From contig CAVPOY010000043.1 in NCBI GenBank assembly GCA_963707135.1, positions 180,575 to 244,574 on the forward strand: a stretch of DNA of 64,000 bases, in the 5' to 3' direction. The stretch comes from JBGSTR01 sp963707135 (GTDB lineage Bacteria > Pseudomonadota > Gammaproteobacteria > Chromatiales > Chromatiaceae). Shown here in pieces: positions 9,276 to 17,062 of the stretch (position 1 is its first letter; each line of letters opens with the position of its first letter). The position numbers and the translations under genes were made by a program. A model generated the notes under the pieces. It saw only the letters and a program-made list of their open reading frames with translations, was not told the origin of the DNA and did not search any database.

Positions 9276-9821
9276 TCACTCAGCAGCCGGCGTGGAAGAT
9301 CTGTCCGCCGGATCCAGAAAGATCAGCGCGTCGGTGTCGAAGCCTGCCGCGCGCGCTCGCCGGACAATTTGCTCAAGCTCTGCGGGTGCAATCCGTTTAT
9401 CCCGGGCTAGTATCCAGAGGTAGTCGTGGCTGTACCCGGCCACCAAGGCCCAGCGGTACTCGGGGTCGAGGGCGAATACGTGGTAGCCGCCATAGAAGGG
9501 TCCGAAGAAGCTCACCTTCAGGCTTGCCACATCCGGCCCCTGGAGAAAATAGGCCCGGCCCTCGGCCTCTTTCCAGGTTCCCTTGGCCGGGTCGTAGCCC
9601 CGGTTCAGCACATCGATGCCGCCGTCCGCACGCGGACTATAGGTGGCGGTGACGGCGGTGAGGCCGCGCTCGAAGCTGTGGTCGAGCCGTGCGATTTCGT
9701 GCCAGGTGCCGAGGTAGCGTTCCACCTCGAACCCGGCGACCGGCCGCACGCCGTCCGGCAGCCCGGTGCAGCCGGTCAACAGCAGGGGGAGCAGCAAGAC
9801 CAGGCGTTTGATCCCGTTCAT
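9276..9821 (-). CDS. blc: Lipocalin family lipoprotein (Blc-like), copy 1
   Basis: 181 residues. A type II signal peptide with lipobox LLTGC is followed by the lipocalin signature YLGTWHEIARLDHSFERG (GxW) and the later strands RWALVAGYSHDYLWILAR, ending in the Blc-like AAGFDTDALIFLDP. Bacterial lipocalins of this type are outer-membrane lipoproteins that bind fatty acids or lysophospholipids. Its ATG overlaps the stop of the SDR remnant (ATGA). Together with a second lipocalin in the same run of genes, it suggests handling of the modified lipids made by the CFA-like enzymes (inference). Confidence 0.92.
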   Translation of the reverse strand: MNGIKRLVLLLPLLLTGCTGLPDGVRPVAGFEVERYLGTWHEIARLDHSFERGLTAVTATYSPRADGGIDVLNRGYDPAKGTWKEAEGRAYFLQGPDVASLKVSFFGPFYGGYHVFALDPEYRWALVAGYSHDYLWILARDKRIAPAELEQIVRRARAAGFDTDALIFLDPADRSSTPAAE

Positions 9822-9994
9822 GCACGCACCAGTAGGCGGGTGGCGCTGAAGCCCCCGTCCATCGACCAGATTTGACCGAAAACCCGTTGCGACGCCGGGG
9901 AGGGTCGCCAGCCGTACTGCCGGATACGCTCCGCCGGCGCTTGCGCAAGCCCGCCGCAGGCCCCCGTGATGATCGCGTGTCGGACGGCGCTCAC
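9818..9994 (-). pseudogene. Short-chain dehydrogenase remnant, internal in-frame deletion (58 codons)
   Basis: A GTG at 9994 overlaps the stop of cfa (GTGA) and opens with SAVRHAIITGACGGL, the N-terminal strand and glycine motif of an SDR. After only ~16 residues the frame jumps to a typical SDR C-terminus (VFGQIWSMDGGFSATRLLVRA) and stops overlapping the lipocalin ATG. The catalytic Ser-Tyr-Lys and most of the Rossmann fold, ~180 residues, are missing. Both junctions with the neighbours keep their translational coupling, so the lesion is an internal deletion, not a gene boundary error. Non-functional as an enzyme. Confidence 0.8.
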
Positions 9995-11262
9995 GACCTC
10001 ACCGCCGTCATCGACAGCCCCGGTACATCGCCGCGCCACCCGGGCTTGGCGAGCAGCATCTGCACGGTGCCGATGTCTCGCTCCCTGAAGCCGGCCTCGC
10101 AGTAGCCTAGATAGAACTCCCACATCCGTATGAACGGATCGTCGAAGCCGAGGGCGCGGACGCGATTCAGGCTTCGGAGGAAATTCTCGCGCCAACGAGC
10201 CAGAGTCTCGGCGTAATGGGGACCAATGTCGTCCAAGTGCACGGTTCGCAGGTCACCCGCACGGGTCATCGCGGCGGTTAGCGCGGTGACGCTGGGAAGA
10301 AACCCGCCGGGGAAGATGTGCTTTTGGATGAAGTCCACTTCCCGCAGGGCCTGCTTATAGCGCTGGTCGGCGATGGTGATGGACTGCAGCAGCATGGCGC
10401 CGTCGGCCTTGAGGAGCCGCGCGCACTGACGGAAGTAGGCGTGCAGGTGGTCGGCGCCCACCGCCTCGACCATCTCGATGGACACCAGCTTGTCGTATTG
10501 GCCGTGTAGATCGCGATAGTCCTCGAGCACGACCCGCACCCGGTCTTCCAAGCCGGCCTCGCGCACGCGCTGGCGGGCGAGTTCGAACTGCTGTGCCGAG
10601 ATGGTCGCGGTGGTCACTCGGCATCCGAAGCGCCTGGTGGCGTGCAGCGCGAAACCGCCCCAGCCTGTGCCGATCTCAAGTACCTCGTCGTTGGGGCCGA
10701 GGTCGAGTCGGCGGCAGATTCTCTCCAGCTTGGCGGTCGAGGCCTCCGCGAGGCTCATCCCTGGCCGTTCGAACAGGGCACAGGAGTACATTAGGGTTTC
10801 GTCAAGCCAGAGACGGTAGAAATCGTTGCCCAAATCATAGTGGGCGGCGATGTTGCGGCGGCTGCCGGAGCGGCTGTTGCGGTTCATCTGGTGGAACAGA
10901 CCGCGTAGCGGCGCCGAAAGACGGGCGAGGCCGCCTTCCACCCGGTCGAGCACCGCGCGGTTGCGCAGCAATAGGCGCATCAGGCCGACCAGGTCGTCGC
11001 AACGCCACAGACCGTCCATATAGGACTCGCCGGCCCCGACGCTGCCGCGCAGCGCCACGGCGCTCCAAAACGCGGGCGCGAGCACGTCCACCCGCAACTC
11101 AGGTCCGTCACCGAATCGCCAGCAGCGCCCGTTCTCGCGCAGCACCAGCGTCCCGCCCGCCAGGCCGTCGAGCCGCCGCAGAACGGCGCGGCGCGTGAGG
11201 TCGACCAGCGGGCCGGTCTTTGGGGATAGATCCTCGATGCGGGCGAGGGTTGTATCGTTCAT
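9991..11262 (-). CDS. cfa: Cyclopropane-fatty-acyl-phospholipid synthase family methyltransferase
   Basis: 423 residues, close to full-length CFA synthases. It has an N-terminal lipid-binding domain (residues ~20-110), then a class I SAM methyltransferase domain with VLEIGTGWGGFALHA. The substrate-side motifs are IAAHYDLGNDFYRLWLDETLMYSC, IEMVEAVG, QKHIFPGG and the C-terminal FYLGYCEAGFRERDIG with the conserved cysteine. It transfers a methylene/methyl group from SAM to double bonds of membrane phospholipid chains at the inner face of the membrane. The start overlaps the DUF1365 stop by four bases. Confidence 0.95.
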   Translation of the reverse strand: MNDTTLARIEDLSPKTGPLVDLTRRAVLRRLDGLAGGTLVLRENGRCWRFGDGPELRVDVLAPAFWSAVALRGSVGAGESYMDGLWRCDDLVGLMRLLLRNRAVLDRVEGGLARLSAPLRGLFHQMNRNSRSGSRRNIAAHYDLGNDFYRLWLDETLMYSCALFERPGMSLAEASTAKLERICRRLDLGPNDEVLEIGTGWGGFALHATRRFGCRVTTATISAQQFELARQRVREAGLEDRVRVVLEDYRDLHGQYDKLVSIEMVEAVGADHLHAYFRQCARLLKADGAMLLQSITIADQRYKQALREVDFIQKHIFPGGFLPSVTALTAAMTRAGDLRTVHLDDIGPHYAETLARWRENFLRSLNRVRALGFDDPFIRMWEFYLGYCEAGFRERDIGTVQMLLAKPGWRGDVPGLSMTAVRS

Positions 11263-12035
11263 GCGATTCGCTCTTTCTCGGTGTGCGTCGCCGCGGGATG
11301 GTCGAATATGGGGATTCCCTTGAGCCAGAGGCGCAAAGCCTGCCAGTGGATGTCGACAATAACCTGCCCGGTCATGAAGGGGTATCGAATCAGCGCGCGC
11401 GCGAGGCTCGCGCCGCTGATCTCGCGACGCTCCAGGACCAGGGTGGCATCGAGGACGGTTCGTTCCTCCTGAAGGTCTTCCATGTGCACGGTCAGTCGAT
11501 CCCCCGGTGAGGTCAGCCGGCAGCGGTATTCCAGGTCCATTGGCAGGAACGGGGATACGTGCATGGCCTTGCGGAATCGGAAGTCGGGCCGGCGCGAACC
11601 GCCGAGACTCTGGGCCATCGGCAGCGCGTAGACGTGCCGCTCTCCCCAGGGGGTATTCGTGACCTCGGCGACGACGGCCTCCAGCGCCTGGCCGTCGCTC
11701 CCATAGCAATAGTAGAAGCTCACCGGGTTGAAGCCGCAGCCGAAGTATCGGGGATGGGTCAGCAGGCGCACAGGTCCGTCGGGACGCCGTCCGCTCTGGC
11801 GCTCGACCTCATCGCGCACGGCCTCGATCAGCGGGGTGCCCGGATCACCGAGATGGTCCTCGCGGCGCCAGCGCGCCAGGGATGGCTTCTTCGTGGACCA
11901 GAGCCAGCGGCCCTCGAACACCGTCTCGATTTCATCGAGGTCGAGCCACAGCATCGACAGCCGGTACCTGAACTCATGGGCCTTTGGGGCATGGCGGCGG
12001 TGTCGCAGCCAGCCTTCGTAGAGTGCACTCTGCAT
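11259..12035 (-). CDS. DUF1365 domain-containing protein
   Basis: 258 residues with the full DUF1365 pattern: SALYEGWLRHRRHAPKAHEFRY at the start, LLTHPRYFGCGFNPVSFYYCY in the middle, VVAEVTNTPWGERHVYALP, and KAMHVSPFLPMDLEYRCR towards the end. Function unknown; almost always encoded between a flavin amine-oxidase-like gene and a CFA-like gene, exactly as here, which implies a step in the same lipid pathway. It overlaps cfa by four bases and follows the oxidase by 6 bases. Confidence 0.95.
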   Translation of the reverse strand: MQSALYEGWLRHRRHAPKAHEFRYRLSMLWLDLDEIETVFEGRWLWSTKKPSLARWRREDHLGDPGTPLIEAVRDEVERQSGRRPDGPVRLLTHPRYFGCGFNPVSFYYCYGSDGQALEAVVAEVTNTPWGERHVYALPMAQSLGGSRRPDFRFRKAMHVSPFLPMDLEYRCRLTSPGDRLTVHMEDLQEERTVLDATLVLERREISGASLARALIRYPFMTGQVIVDIHWQALRLWLKGIPIFDHPAATHTEKERIA

Positions 12036-12041
12036 TTCAGT

Positions 12042-13325
12042 TCATGCCGCCCTTGAAACTCGCGATTGGTGTTCGCGGCGGTCCTGCTCAAAGTGACGCA
12101 GTGCATCGAGGGCGCTGACGACGCCGTCCTCGTGGAATCCGTTACGCCACCAGGCCCCGCAGTAGTAGGTGTGCCTGGTCCCGTTGATCTCCCTATGACG
12201 CCGCTGCGCGGCTACCCCTTCCGGGACAAACAGGGGGTGGTGGTAGGTCATGCTCGCGATCACTTTGGCCGGGTCGATGCGACCGGCGTCATTCAGGGTG
12301 ACACAGAGAGTCTCCGGCGTATCCAGGCCCTGGAGAATGTTCATGTTGTAGGTCAGGCTTACTTTGCCGCCCGGCCCCCCCGGCATCATGTAGTTCCAAG
12401 CGGCCCAGGCAAGTCGACGCTTGGGCAGCAGGCGCGTGTCCGTGTGCAGCACCGCCTCGTTGGCCTGATAGGGGACAGCCGACAAGACCTCCCGCTCCGC
12501 CGCCGTGGCGTCGGAGAGCATCTGCAACGACTGGTCGCTGTGGCAGGCCAGGAACAGGGCGTCGAAACGTTCGCTGCCGTCGCCCAGGTGAACGTCCACA
12601 TGGGCGTCCGCCCGTGTCACGCCCAAAACGGGGCTGTTCAGTCGGATTCGGTCGGCGAAAGGGGCGACTAGCCGTTCGACGTAGCTCCGGGAGCCACCCT
12701 TGATGACCCGCCAGACGGGGCGGTCGGTGATCGAGAGCAGACCGTGATTCATAAAGAACTGCACGAAGAGCCGGGCCGGGAAGTCCAGCATCCGCTCGGG
12801 GTCGGTGGACCAGATCGCGGCGCCCATCGGCAGGATGTAATAGTCCCGAAACCGTTGCCCGTAGCGGCCCCGTTCCAGGTATTCGCCCAGAGCCAGCTCC
12901 TCGCCCTCTTCTCCGTCCTCCCGAATCAAGCTCGGCGCGTCTCTGTTGAACCGCGCGATGTCCCGCAGCATGCCCCAAAAACCCGGCCGCACCAGGTTCT
13001 GCCGCTGGGCAAACAGCGCGTTCAGGCTGGTGCCGTTGTACTCCAGCCCGGACCGGGCACAGGATACGCTGAAGCTCATGTCGCTGGGCTGGGTAATCAC
13101 CGCGAGCCCCGCGAGCAGCTTGGAGAAATTGGGGTAGGTGCGGTAGTTGAACACGATGAACCCGGTGTCGACGGCATAGTGCCGTCCACCCAGGTTCACG
13201 TCATGGGTGTGGACGTGTCCTCCGACGTGCGCCCCAGCCTCGAATAGAGTGATCTCGTGCTCTCGATGTAGCTGATGGGCCGCGGTCAGGCCCGCGATCC
13301 CGCTGCCCACGATGGCAATCTTCAT
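12042..13325 (-). CDS. FAD-dependent, NAD(P)-binding amine-oxidase-like protein
   Basis: 427 residues. An N-terminal FAD site, MKIAIVGSGIAGLTAAHQL with the GxGxxG pattern and E at the end of strand 2 (ITLFEAG), is followed by GGHVHTHDV and the family block VDTGFIVFNYRTYPNF. A C-terminal YYCGAWWRNGFHEDGVVSA closes the FAD domain. Such proteins accompany DUF1365 and CFA-like enzymes in light- and singlet-oxygen-response clusters of many proteobacteria and probably desaturate or oxidise the methylated acyl chain (inference from families). The start at 13325 overlaps the lipocalin stop (ATGA). Confidence 0.93.
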   Translation of the reverse strand: MKIAIVGSGIAGLTAAHQLHREHEITLFEAGAHVGGHVHTHDVNLGGRHYAVDTGFIVFNYRTYPNFSKLLAGLAVITQPSDMSFSVSCARSGLEYNGTSLNALFAQRQNLVRPGFWGMLRDIARFNRDAPSLIREDGEEGEELALGEYLERGRYGQRFRDYYILPMGAAIWSTDPERMLDFPARLFVQFFMNHGLLSITDRPVWRVIKGGSRSYVERLVAPFADRIRLNSPVLGVTRADAHVDVHLGDGSERFDALFLACHSDQSLQMLSDATAAEREVLSAVPYQANEAVLHTDTRLLPKRRLAWAAWNYMMPGGPGGKVSLTYNMNILQGLDTPETLCVTLNDAGRIDPAKVIASMTYHHPLFVPEGVAAQRRHREINGTRHTYYCGAWWRNGFHEDGVVSALDALRHFEQDRREHQSRVSRAA

Positions 13326-13855
13326 GGCTGATCCTCCCAACGCTGCGGTACGAGTCGCATCTGGCTCACGTCGTAACCCCAGGCGGCGATGCGACGTTTC
13401 AAGTCTTCGAGCTCGGACGGCGGTATCCGGGGTTGGCGCGCCATGACCCAGACGTAATCGCGCTTCTCCCGCGCGATGACTGTGACGCCGTAATCCGGGG
13501 TCAGGTGGACGATTCTAAAATCGGCCTTGATGGGCCAGATAAACCGCATGCCCCAGACGGCATTGCTGCCGGTGTCCGAGACGAACCCGGTGGGTTTATA
13601 GCGTTTCGCCTCCCCGTCGAAGCCGCCTTCCCGGAAGCTGAAGGTGGTGGCGATCGAGCCGTCCGGGTTCAGCGCATACGACTCCACCGCGTTGTAGGCG
13701 TCGCGTTCCAGGAATGTCGGGATGTGCGCGATCACGTACCAGTCACCCATGAAGCGCTGGAGATCGACCCGCGACACCGGCTCCATCGGCGGCAGTGGCG
13801 TGGACTGGCAGCCGGCCAGCAGACCGGCCGCGACAAGCGGCATCAGACGGTGCAT
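13322..13855 (-). CDS. Lipocalin family lipoprotein, copy 2
   Basis: 177 residues: signal peptide with lipobox LLAGC, the lipocalin start FMGDWYVIAHIPTFLERDAYN, VTVIAREKRDYVWVMARQPRIP and a C-terminal WGYDVSQMRLVPQ. An outer-membrane lipid carrier, distinct in sequence from copy 1 (only the GxW and YxWV motifs align by eye). It sits between DUF1295 and the flavin oxidase with overlapping stop/start codons at both ends, so it is an integral member of the operon. Confidence 0.92.
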   Translation of the reverse strand: MHRLMPLVAAGLLAGCQSTPLPPMEPVSRVDLQRFMGDWYVIAHIPTFLERDAYNAVESYALNPDGSIATTFSFREGGFDGEAKRYKPTGFVSDTGSNAVWGMRFIWPIKADFRIVHLTPDYGVTVIAREKRDYVWVMARQPRIPPSELEDLKRRIAAWGYDVSQMRLVPQRWEDQP

Positions 13856-14667
13856 CAGCGGATCTCTCCGGTTGGATCCAGGGCCTCCCGGTTGGGGGGC
13901 CACGGGAAGAAGGCATTGGTCCGCCGGGCGTAATCGCGATACCCGGGGCGACGTTCGGCGATGTCTCGCTCGAGCAGGGTGACGCCTGACACTCTGAGCA
14001 GCAGCAGGGTCATCAGGAGTGGCGACAATAGGGTCCACCAGCCTCCGCCCGCCGCGGCAATGACAAAGAAACCCAGCCAGACCGTCGCTTCGCCGAAGTA
14101 GTTGGGGTGTCGGCTGTAGTGCCACAGACCCCGATCCATGACCCGGCCCTGGTTCGCCGGGTCCGACGTGAACCGCGCCAGCTGCCGATCGGCGGCCGCT
14201 TCGATCGCCACGCCCGCCAGGACGAGGGCCGCGCCGATCATGTCGAGGAAACCGAGCGGGGCGGGCGAGACGGTGGCGGCGAACAAGGGCATGGATATGA
14301 ACCAGGCCAGGAGCGCCTGCAGTCCGAAGACGATGTAGAGGCTCTTCCAGGCGAACCCCGGCGAGTTGTTCACGCGAATCGCGCGATAGCGCCGGTCTTC
14401 CGCCTTGCCCCAGTTGCGGACGATCAGATGGGCAGAGAGGCGGAGCGCCCACAGGGCGACCAGTATCAGCACCAGGGGGGCACGGGGACCGATCACTGGC
14501 GCGAGCGCGGTGTAGGCGACCGCCGCGGTGAGGAAAAAGCCGGGCCACAGACTGTCGACGAGGTTGACGTTCTCGCGGGGCAGCGTGATCAGCCAACCGC
14601 CGACCGCCAGCGCCGCGCAGACCGCGAGACCTGCCCAGTACGGGCTCCAGTCAACCGGGATGATCAC
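13855..14667 (-). CDS. DUF1295 (steroid 5-alpha-reductase-like) membrane protein
   Basis: 270 residues and about seven hydrophobic segments. The C-terminal half has the isoprenylcysteine-methyltransferase / steroid-reductase-like signature GLWHYSRHPNYFGEATVWLGFF and ERRPGYRDYARRTNAFFPWPP, typical of DUF1295. The family is thought to reduce or methylate lipid-like substrates within the membrane using NADPH or SAM. It overlaps the second cfa-like gene by four bases and touches the lipocalin start by one base. Confidence 0.93.
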   Translation of the reverse strand: MIIPVDWSPYWAGLAVCAALAVGGWLITLPRENVNLVDSLWPGFFLTAAVAYTALAPVIGPRAPLVLILVALWALRLSAHLIVRNWGKAEDRRYRAIRVNNSPGFAWKSLYIVFGLQALLAWFISMPLFAATVSPAPLGFLDMIGAALVLAGVAIEAAADRQLARFTSDPANQGRVMDRGLWHYSRHPNYFGEATVWLGFFVIAAAGGGWWTLLSPLLMTLLLLRVSGVTLLERDIAERRPGYRDYARRTNAFFPWPPNREALDPTGEIR

Positions 14668-15755
14668 TTGTGCGTCTTCCCTGCCAAATCACCGGCCGAG
14701 CGGGCGACCGCACTGGGACGCTCGAAAAGGTAGTGGCTGACCCACCACTGCTGGCCCCTGTCGTAGCCGAAAAGCTCTGCACAGGCCATCAGGAAGATCC
14801 GCCACCGCTGCAGCCAGAGCTCGGCCTGATCGGATCCGTAGGTCGCGGCGAGAATCGGCATGATTGCGGCCCGCCGGGCGTCCAGATTGGCGAGCCAGGC
14901 ATTCAGCGTGCGCTCGTAGTGACGCCCGTCCCAACGCCACCGGCGCACGAGCTTTAGCTGGTCCTGGAAGCGCAGCGGCAGATCGTCGCTCGGCATCAGT
15001 CCGCCGCTGAAGAAGTGACGGCTCATCCAATCGGCCGGGCCCTGGTCTTCGAAGAAGTAGGGGGTCGAGCGGTGGCAGAAGACGTGCAACAGGAACCTGC
15101 CGCCGGGTGCGAGCCAGTCATGGACGCGCTCGAACAGGACCCCCCAATTGCGCATGTGCTCGAACATCTCGACCGACACGATTCGGTCGAAGCTGCGGTC
15201 GGGCGCGAACTGGTTCATGTCGGCCGTGACCACACGGATGTTCGAGAATCCGGACCGCTCGGCGCGGGTCTCGATGAAGCGCCGCTGGGAGTGCGAGTTC
15301 GACACGGCCGTGATTCGCGAACCCGGGTATTTCTCGGCCATCCAGAGCGTGAGGCTTCCCCAGCCGCAGCCGAGCTCGAGGATGTCTTGCCCGTCGGCGA
15401 GGCCCGCGCGGCCGCAGGTCTCTGCAAGGGCCTCATCTTCCGCCGCGGCCAGATCCGCGGTTTCGTCGCCCCACCAGCACGCGCTGTACTTGGCCCGGGG
15501 CCCGAGCACGAGTTCGAAGAAGTCCGCAGGAACCTCGTAGTGCTGGGCGTTCGCAAGGTCCGGAACCGCCGCCACCGGGGCTTCGCGCATCTGGCGCACG
15601 AGGGTCTCTTCCGAGCCTGCGGAGAGTTCGCAGTCCGCGGCGCCGATCTCTTTCAGCCGAACGGCCAAAAGGCGGCGAATGCCCTGGCGGACGACGCGGT
15701 CGGGCACCAGTCCCTGTTCCACCCAGTCGATGGCGAGACGCTCGGGGGCGGTCAT
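14664..15755 (-). CDS. CFA-synthase-like SAM methyltransferase, short form
   Basis: 363 residues. It lacks most of the N-terminal lipid-binding domain of true CFA synthases but keeps the SAM site ILELGCGWGSLTLWMAEKYP, QHYEVPADFFELVLGP, VSVEMFEHMRNW and the C-terminal RIFLMACAELFGYDRGQQWWVSHYLF. Such short forms methylate unsaturated acyl chains in some photosynthetic proteobacteria rather than close a cyclopropane ring (family knowledge); which reaction applies here is unknown. First gene of its operon; promoter and palindromes lie directly upstream. Confidence 0.93.
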   Translation of the reverse strand: MTAPERLAIDWVEQGLVPDRVVRQGIRRLLAVRLKEIGAADCELSAGSEETLVRQMREAPVAAVPDLANAQHYEVPADFFELVLGPRAKYSACWWGDETADLAAAEDEALAETCGRAGLADGQDILELGCGWGSLTLWMAEKYPGSRITAVSNSHSQRRFIETRAERSGFSNIRVVTADMNQFAPDRSFDRIVSVEMFEHMRNWGVLFERVHDWLAPGGRFLLHVFCHRSTPYFFEDQGPADWMSRHFFSGGLMPSDDLPLRFQDQLKLVRRWRWDGRHYERTLNAWLANLDARRAAIMPILAATYGSDQAELWLQRWRIFLMACAELFGYDRGQQWWVSHYLFERPSAVARSAGDLAGKTHK

Positions 15756-15851
15756 AGCGAATTACTCCCGGTCGCGTTGGTGACCGGCATGGCCGGGAAC
15801 CGGGTTACCCGCTTGCCTGGGCGGGCGGTAGAAAGTGCTGTTTTCACATTC

Positions 15852-15862
15852 TGTCCTGGACA
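15852..15862. promoter_or_regulatory. Candidate LitR-type operator 1 (TGTC-CTG-GACA)
   Basis: A perfect 4-bp inverted repeat with a 3-base centre. It lies downstream of the -10 element of the minus-strand operon promoter, about where transcription should start, and could block that promoter. Confidence 0.5.
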
Positions 15863-15880
15863 AAGAATTGCGATAGGCGG

Positions 15881-15909
15881 AAGATAGCGTGAGACTCTCG
15901 GTAAATCAA
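15881..15909 (-). promoter_or_regulatory. Sigma-70-like promoter of the second cfa-like operon
   Basis: On the minus strand, TTGATT (bases 15909-15904) is followed after exactly 17 bases by TATCTT (15886-15881). It is flanked by the two palindromes at 15852 and 15916, as expected for a repressed promoter. Confidence 0.5.
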
Positions 15910-15915
15910 GTCTTC

Positions 15916-15926
15916 TGTCCATGACA
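15916..15926. promoter_or_regulatory. Candidate LitR-type operator 2 (TGTC-CAT-GACA), overlapping the regulator start codon
   Basis: The palindrome includes the ATG at 15921 of the regulator gene and lies just upstream of the -35 of the divergent operon. This placement would allow one protein to control both directions. Confidence 0.5.
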
Positions 15927-16844
15927 AATAGCGTTTCGCCAGCGGATTCATTGCTGAGCATCAGTGCCGTCGAGAGGGACACGGGTCTCTCCAAGGATGT
16001 GCTCCGGAAATGGGAGGCTCGCTACGGATTCCCGGTACCGTCGCGGGACGAGAACGGGGAGCGGGTCTACCCCGGAGCGCAGGTCGACCGCCTGCGTCTG
16101 GTGAAGCGTCTCCTCGACTCCGGCCTGCGTCCGTCCGGAGTCGTCGGCCAGCCGCCGGAAGTGCTCTCGGATCTCCTGGAGCGCCATCTGCCGAAGTCGG
16201 GCGCGGGGCGAGCCGACGACTTCGAGGTGACCTTCCTAGAGGGTCTGCGCCGGCACGACACCCCCGTGCTGCGGCAGGGGCTTAACCGGCTAATTCTGCG
16301 CGAGGGCGTTTCCCGCTTTATTCAGCAGAGGGCGAGCAGACTGATCGCGACGGTCGGTGAGGCCTGGGCTCGGGGAGAGTTGGAGATTTACGAGGAACAC
16401 TTGTTCTCAGAGCTGATGCAAAGCCTTCTGGGGGGGTTGATCGACGACCTCAACGACGAGCGGGGCGCGCCGAGGCTGCTCTTGACCACTCTGCCGGACG
16501 AACCGCACGGTCTCGGCCTGCTGATGGCCGCCGCCTTGGCGGCTCTCGAGGGCGCCTACTGCCTTACCCTAGGTACGCAGACGCCGGTGTTGGAGATTCG
16601 GAATGCGACGCAGGCCAGGCTCATCGATGCGGTGGCACTCTCCTTCAGCGGCATCTACCCGGCGCGCAAGATACTGCCGGCACTCGAGGAGGTGCGTCAG
16701 GGATTGCCTCCAAGCGCGGAGCTTTGGGTCGGCGGCGCTGGAACCGCGCGACTGAGCCGGGTCCCCGAAGGCGTGCATGTCCTGTCCGGGCTCGGTGATG
16801 TGGTTGACGCCATTGCCGACTGGCGAGCCCGCCAGTCACCGTAG
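15921..16844 (+). CDS. MerR-family regulator with B12-binding-type domain (LitR/CarH-like)
   Basis: 307 residues. The N-terminal winged helix (LSISAVERDTGLSKDVLRKWEARYGFP) is that of MerR proteins. The C-terminal half is a cobalamin-binding module with a helical part (residues ~85-180), PDEPHGLGLLMAA carrying the candidate cobalt-ligand histidine (E-x-H-x-x-G), VALSFSG, and LWVGGAGTARL. In LitR/CarH proteins adenosylcobalamin is the light sensor: the dark form represses and light releases it. The retained histidine favours a true B12 photoreceptor. It is divergent from the lipid operon, with palindromes between. No Shine-Dalgarno is visible before the ATG. Confidence 0.9.
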   Translation: MTNSVSPADSLLSISAVERDTGLSKDVLRKWEARYGFPVPSRDENGERVYPGAQVDRLRLVKRLLDSGLRPSGVVGQPPEVLSDLLERHLPKSGAGRADDFEVTFLEGLRRHDTPVLRQGLNRLILREGVSRFIQQRASRLIATVGEAWARGELEIYEEHLFSELMQSLLGGLIDDLNDERGAPRLLLTTLPDEPHGLGLLMAAALAALEGAYCLTLGTQTPVLEIRNATQARLIDAVALSFSGIYPARKILPALEEVRQGLPPSAELWVGGAGTARLSRVPEGVHVLSGLGDVVDAIADWRARQSP

Positions 16845-17013
16845 GGTGGGCTCGGTGTTAGTGTCCACGCGTGAGAGGCGCGTTGTTGATGCCCGCCAGT
16901 CCAAACGTACGCGGTTCGGACCCTGCATTGCCAAACGTTGACCGATGCCATCATCGGGTATGCGATTGATGCGGCATCGAACCGCGTGGGCATAGAGACC
17001 ATGCCCACCCTAC
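16841..17013. repeat. Inverted repeat GTAGGGTGGGC ... GCCCACCCTAC
   Basis: Perfect 11-bp inverted arms at 16841-16851 and 17003-17013, separated by 151 bases that contain a smaller hairpin (GATGCC/GGCATC). The left arm begins at the regulator's stop codon. This resembles a small non-autonomous repeat of the GTAGGGTGGGC type that is widespread in bacteria. No coding content. Confidence 0.5.
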
Positions 17014-17062
17014 CGAGCTACCGAGCAGTTGCCTCTTTCCGATGCCGGGGGTAAAGGCATTC

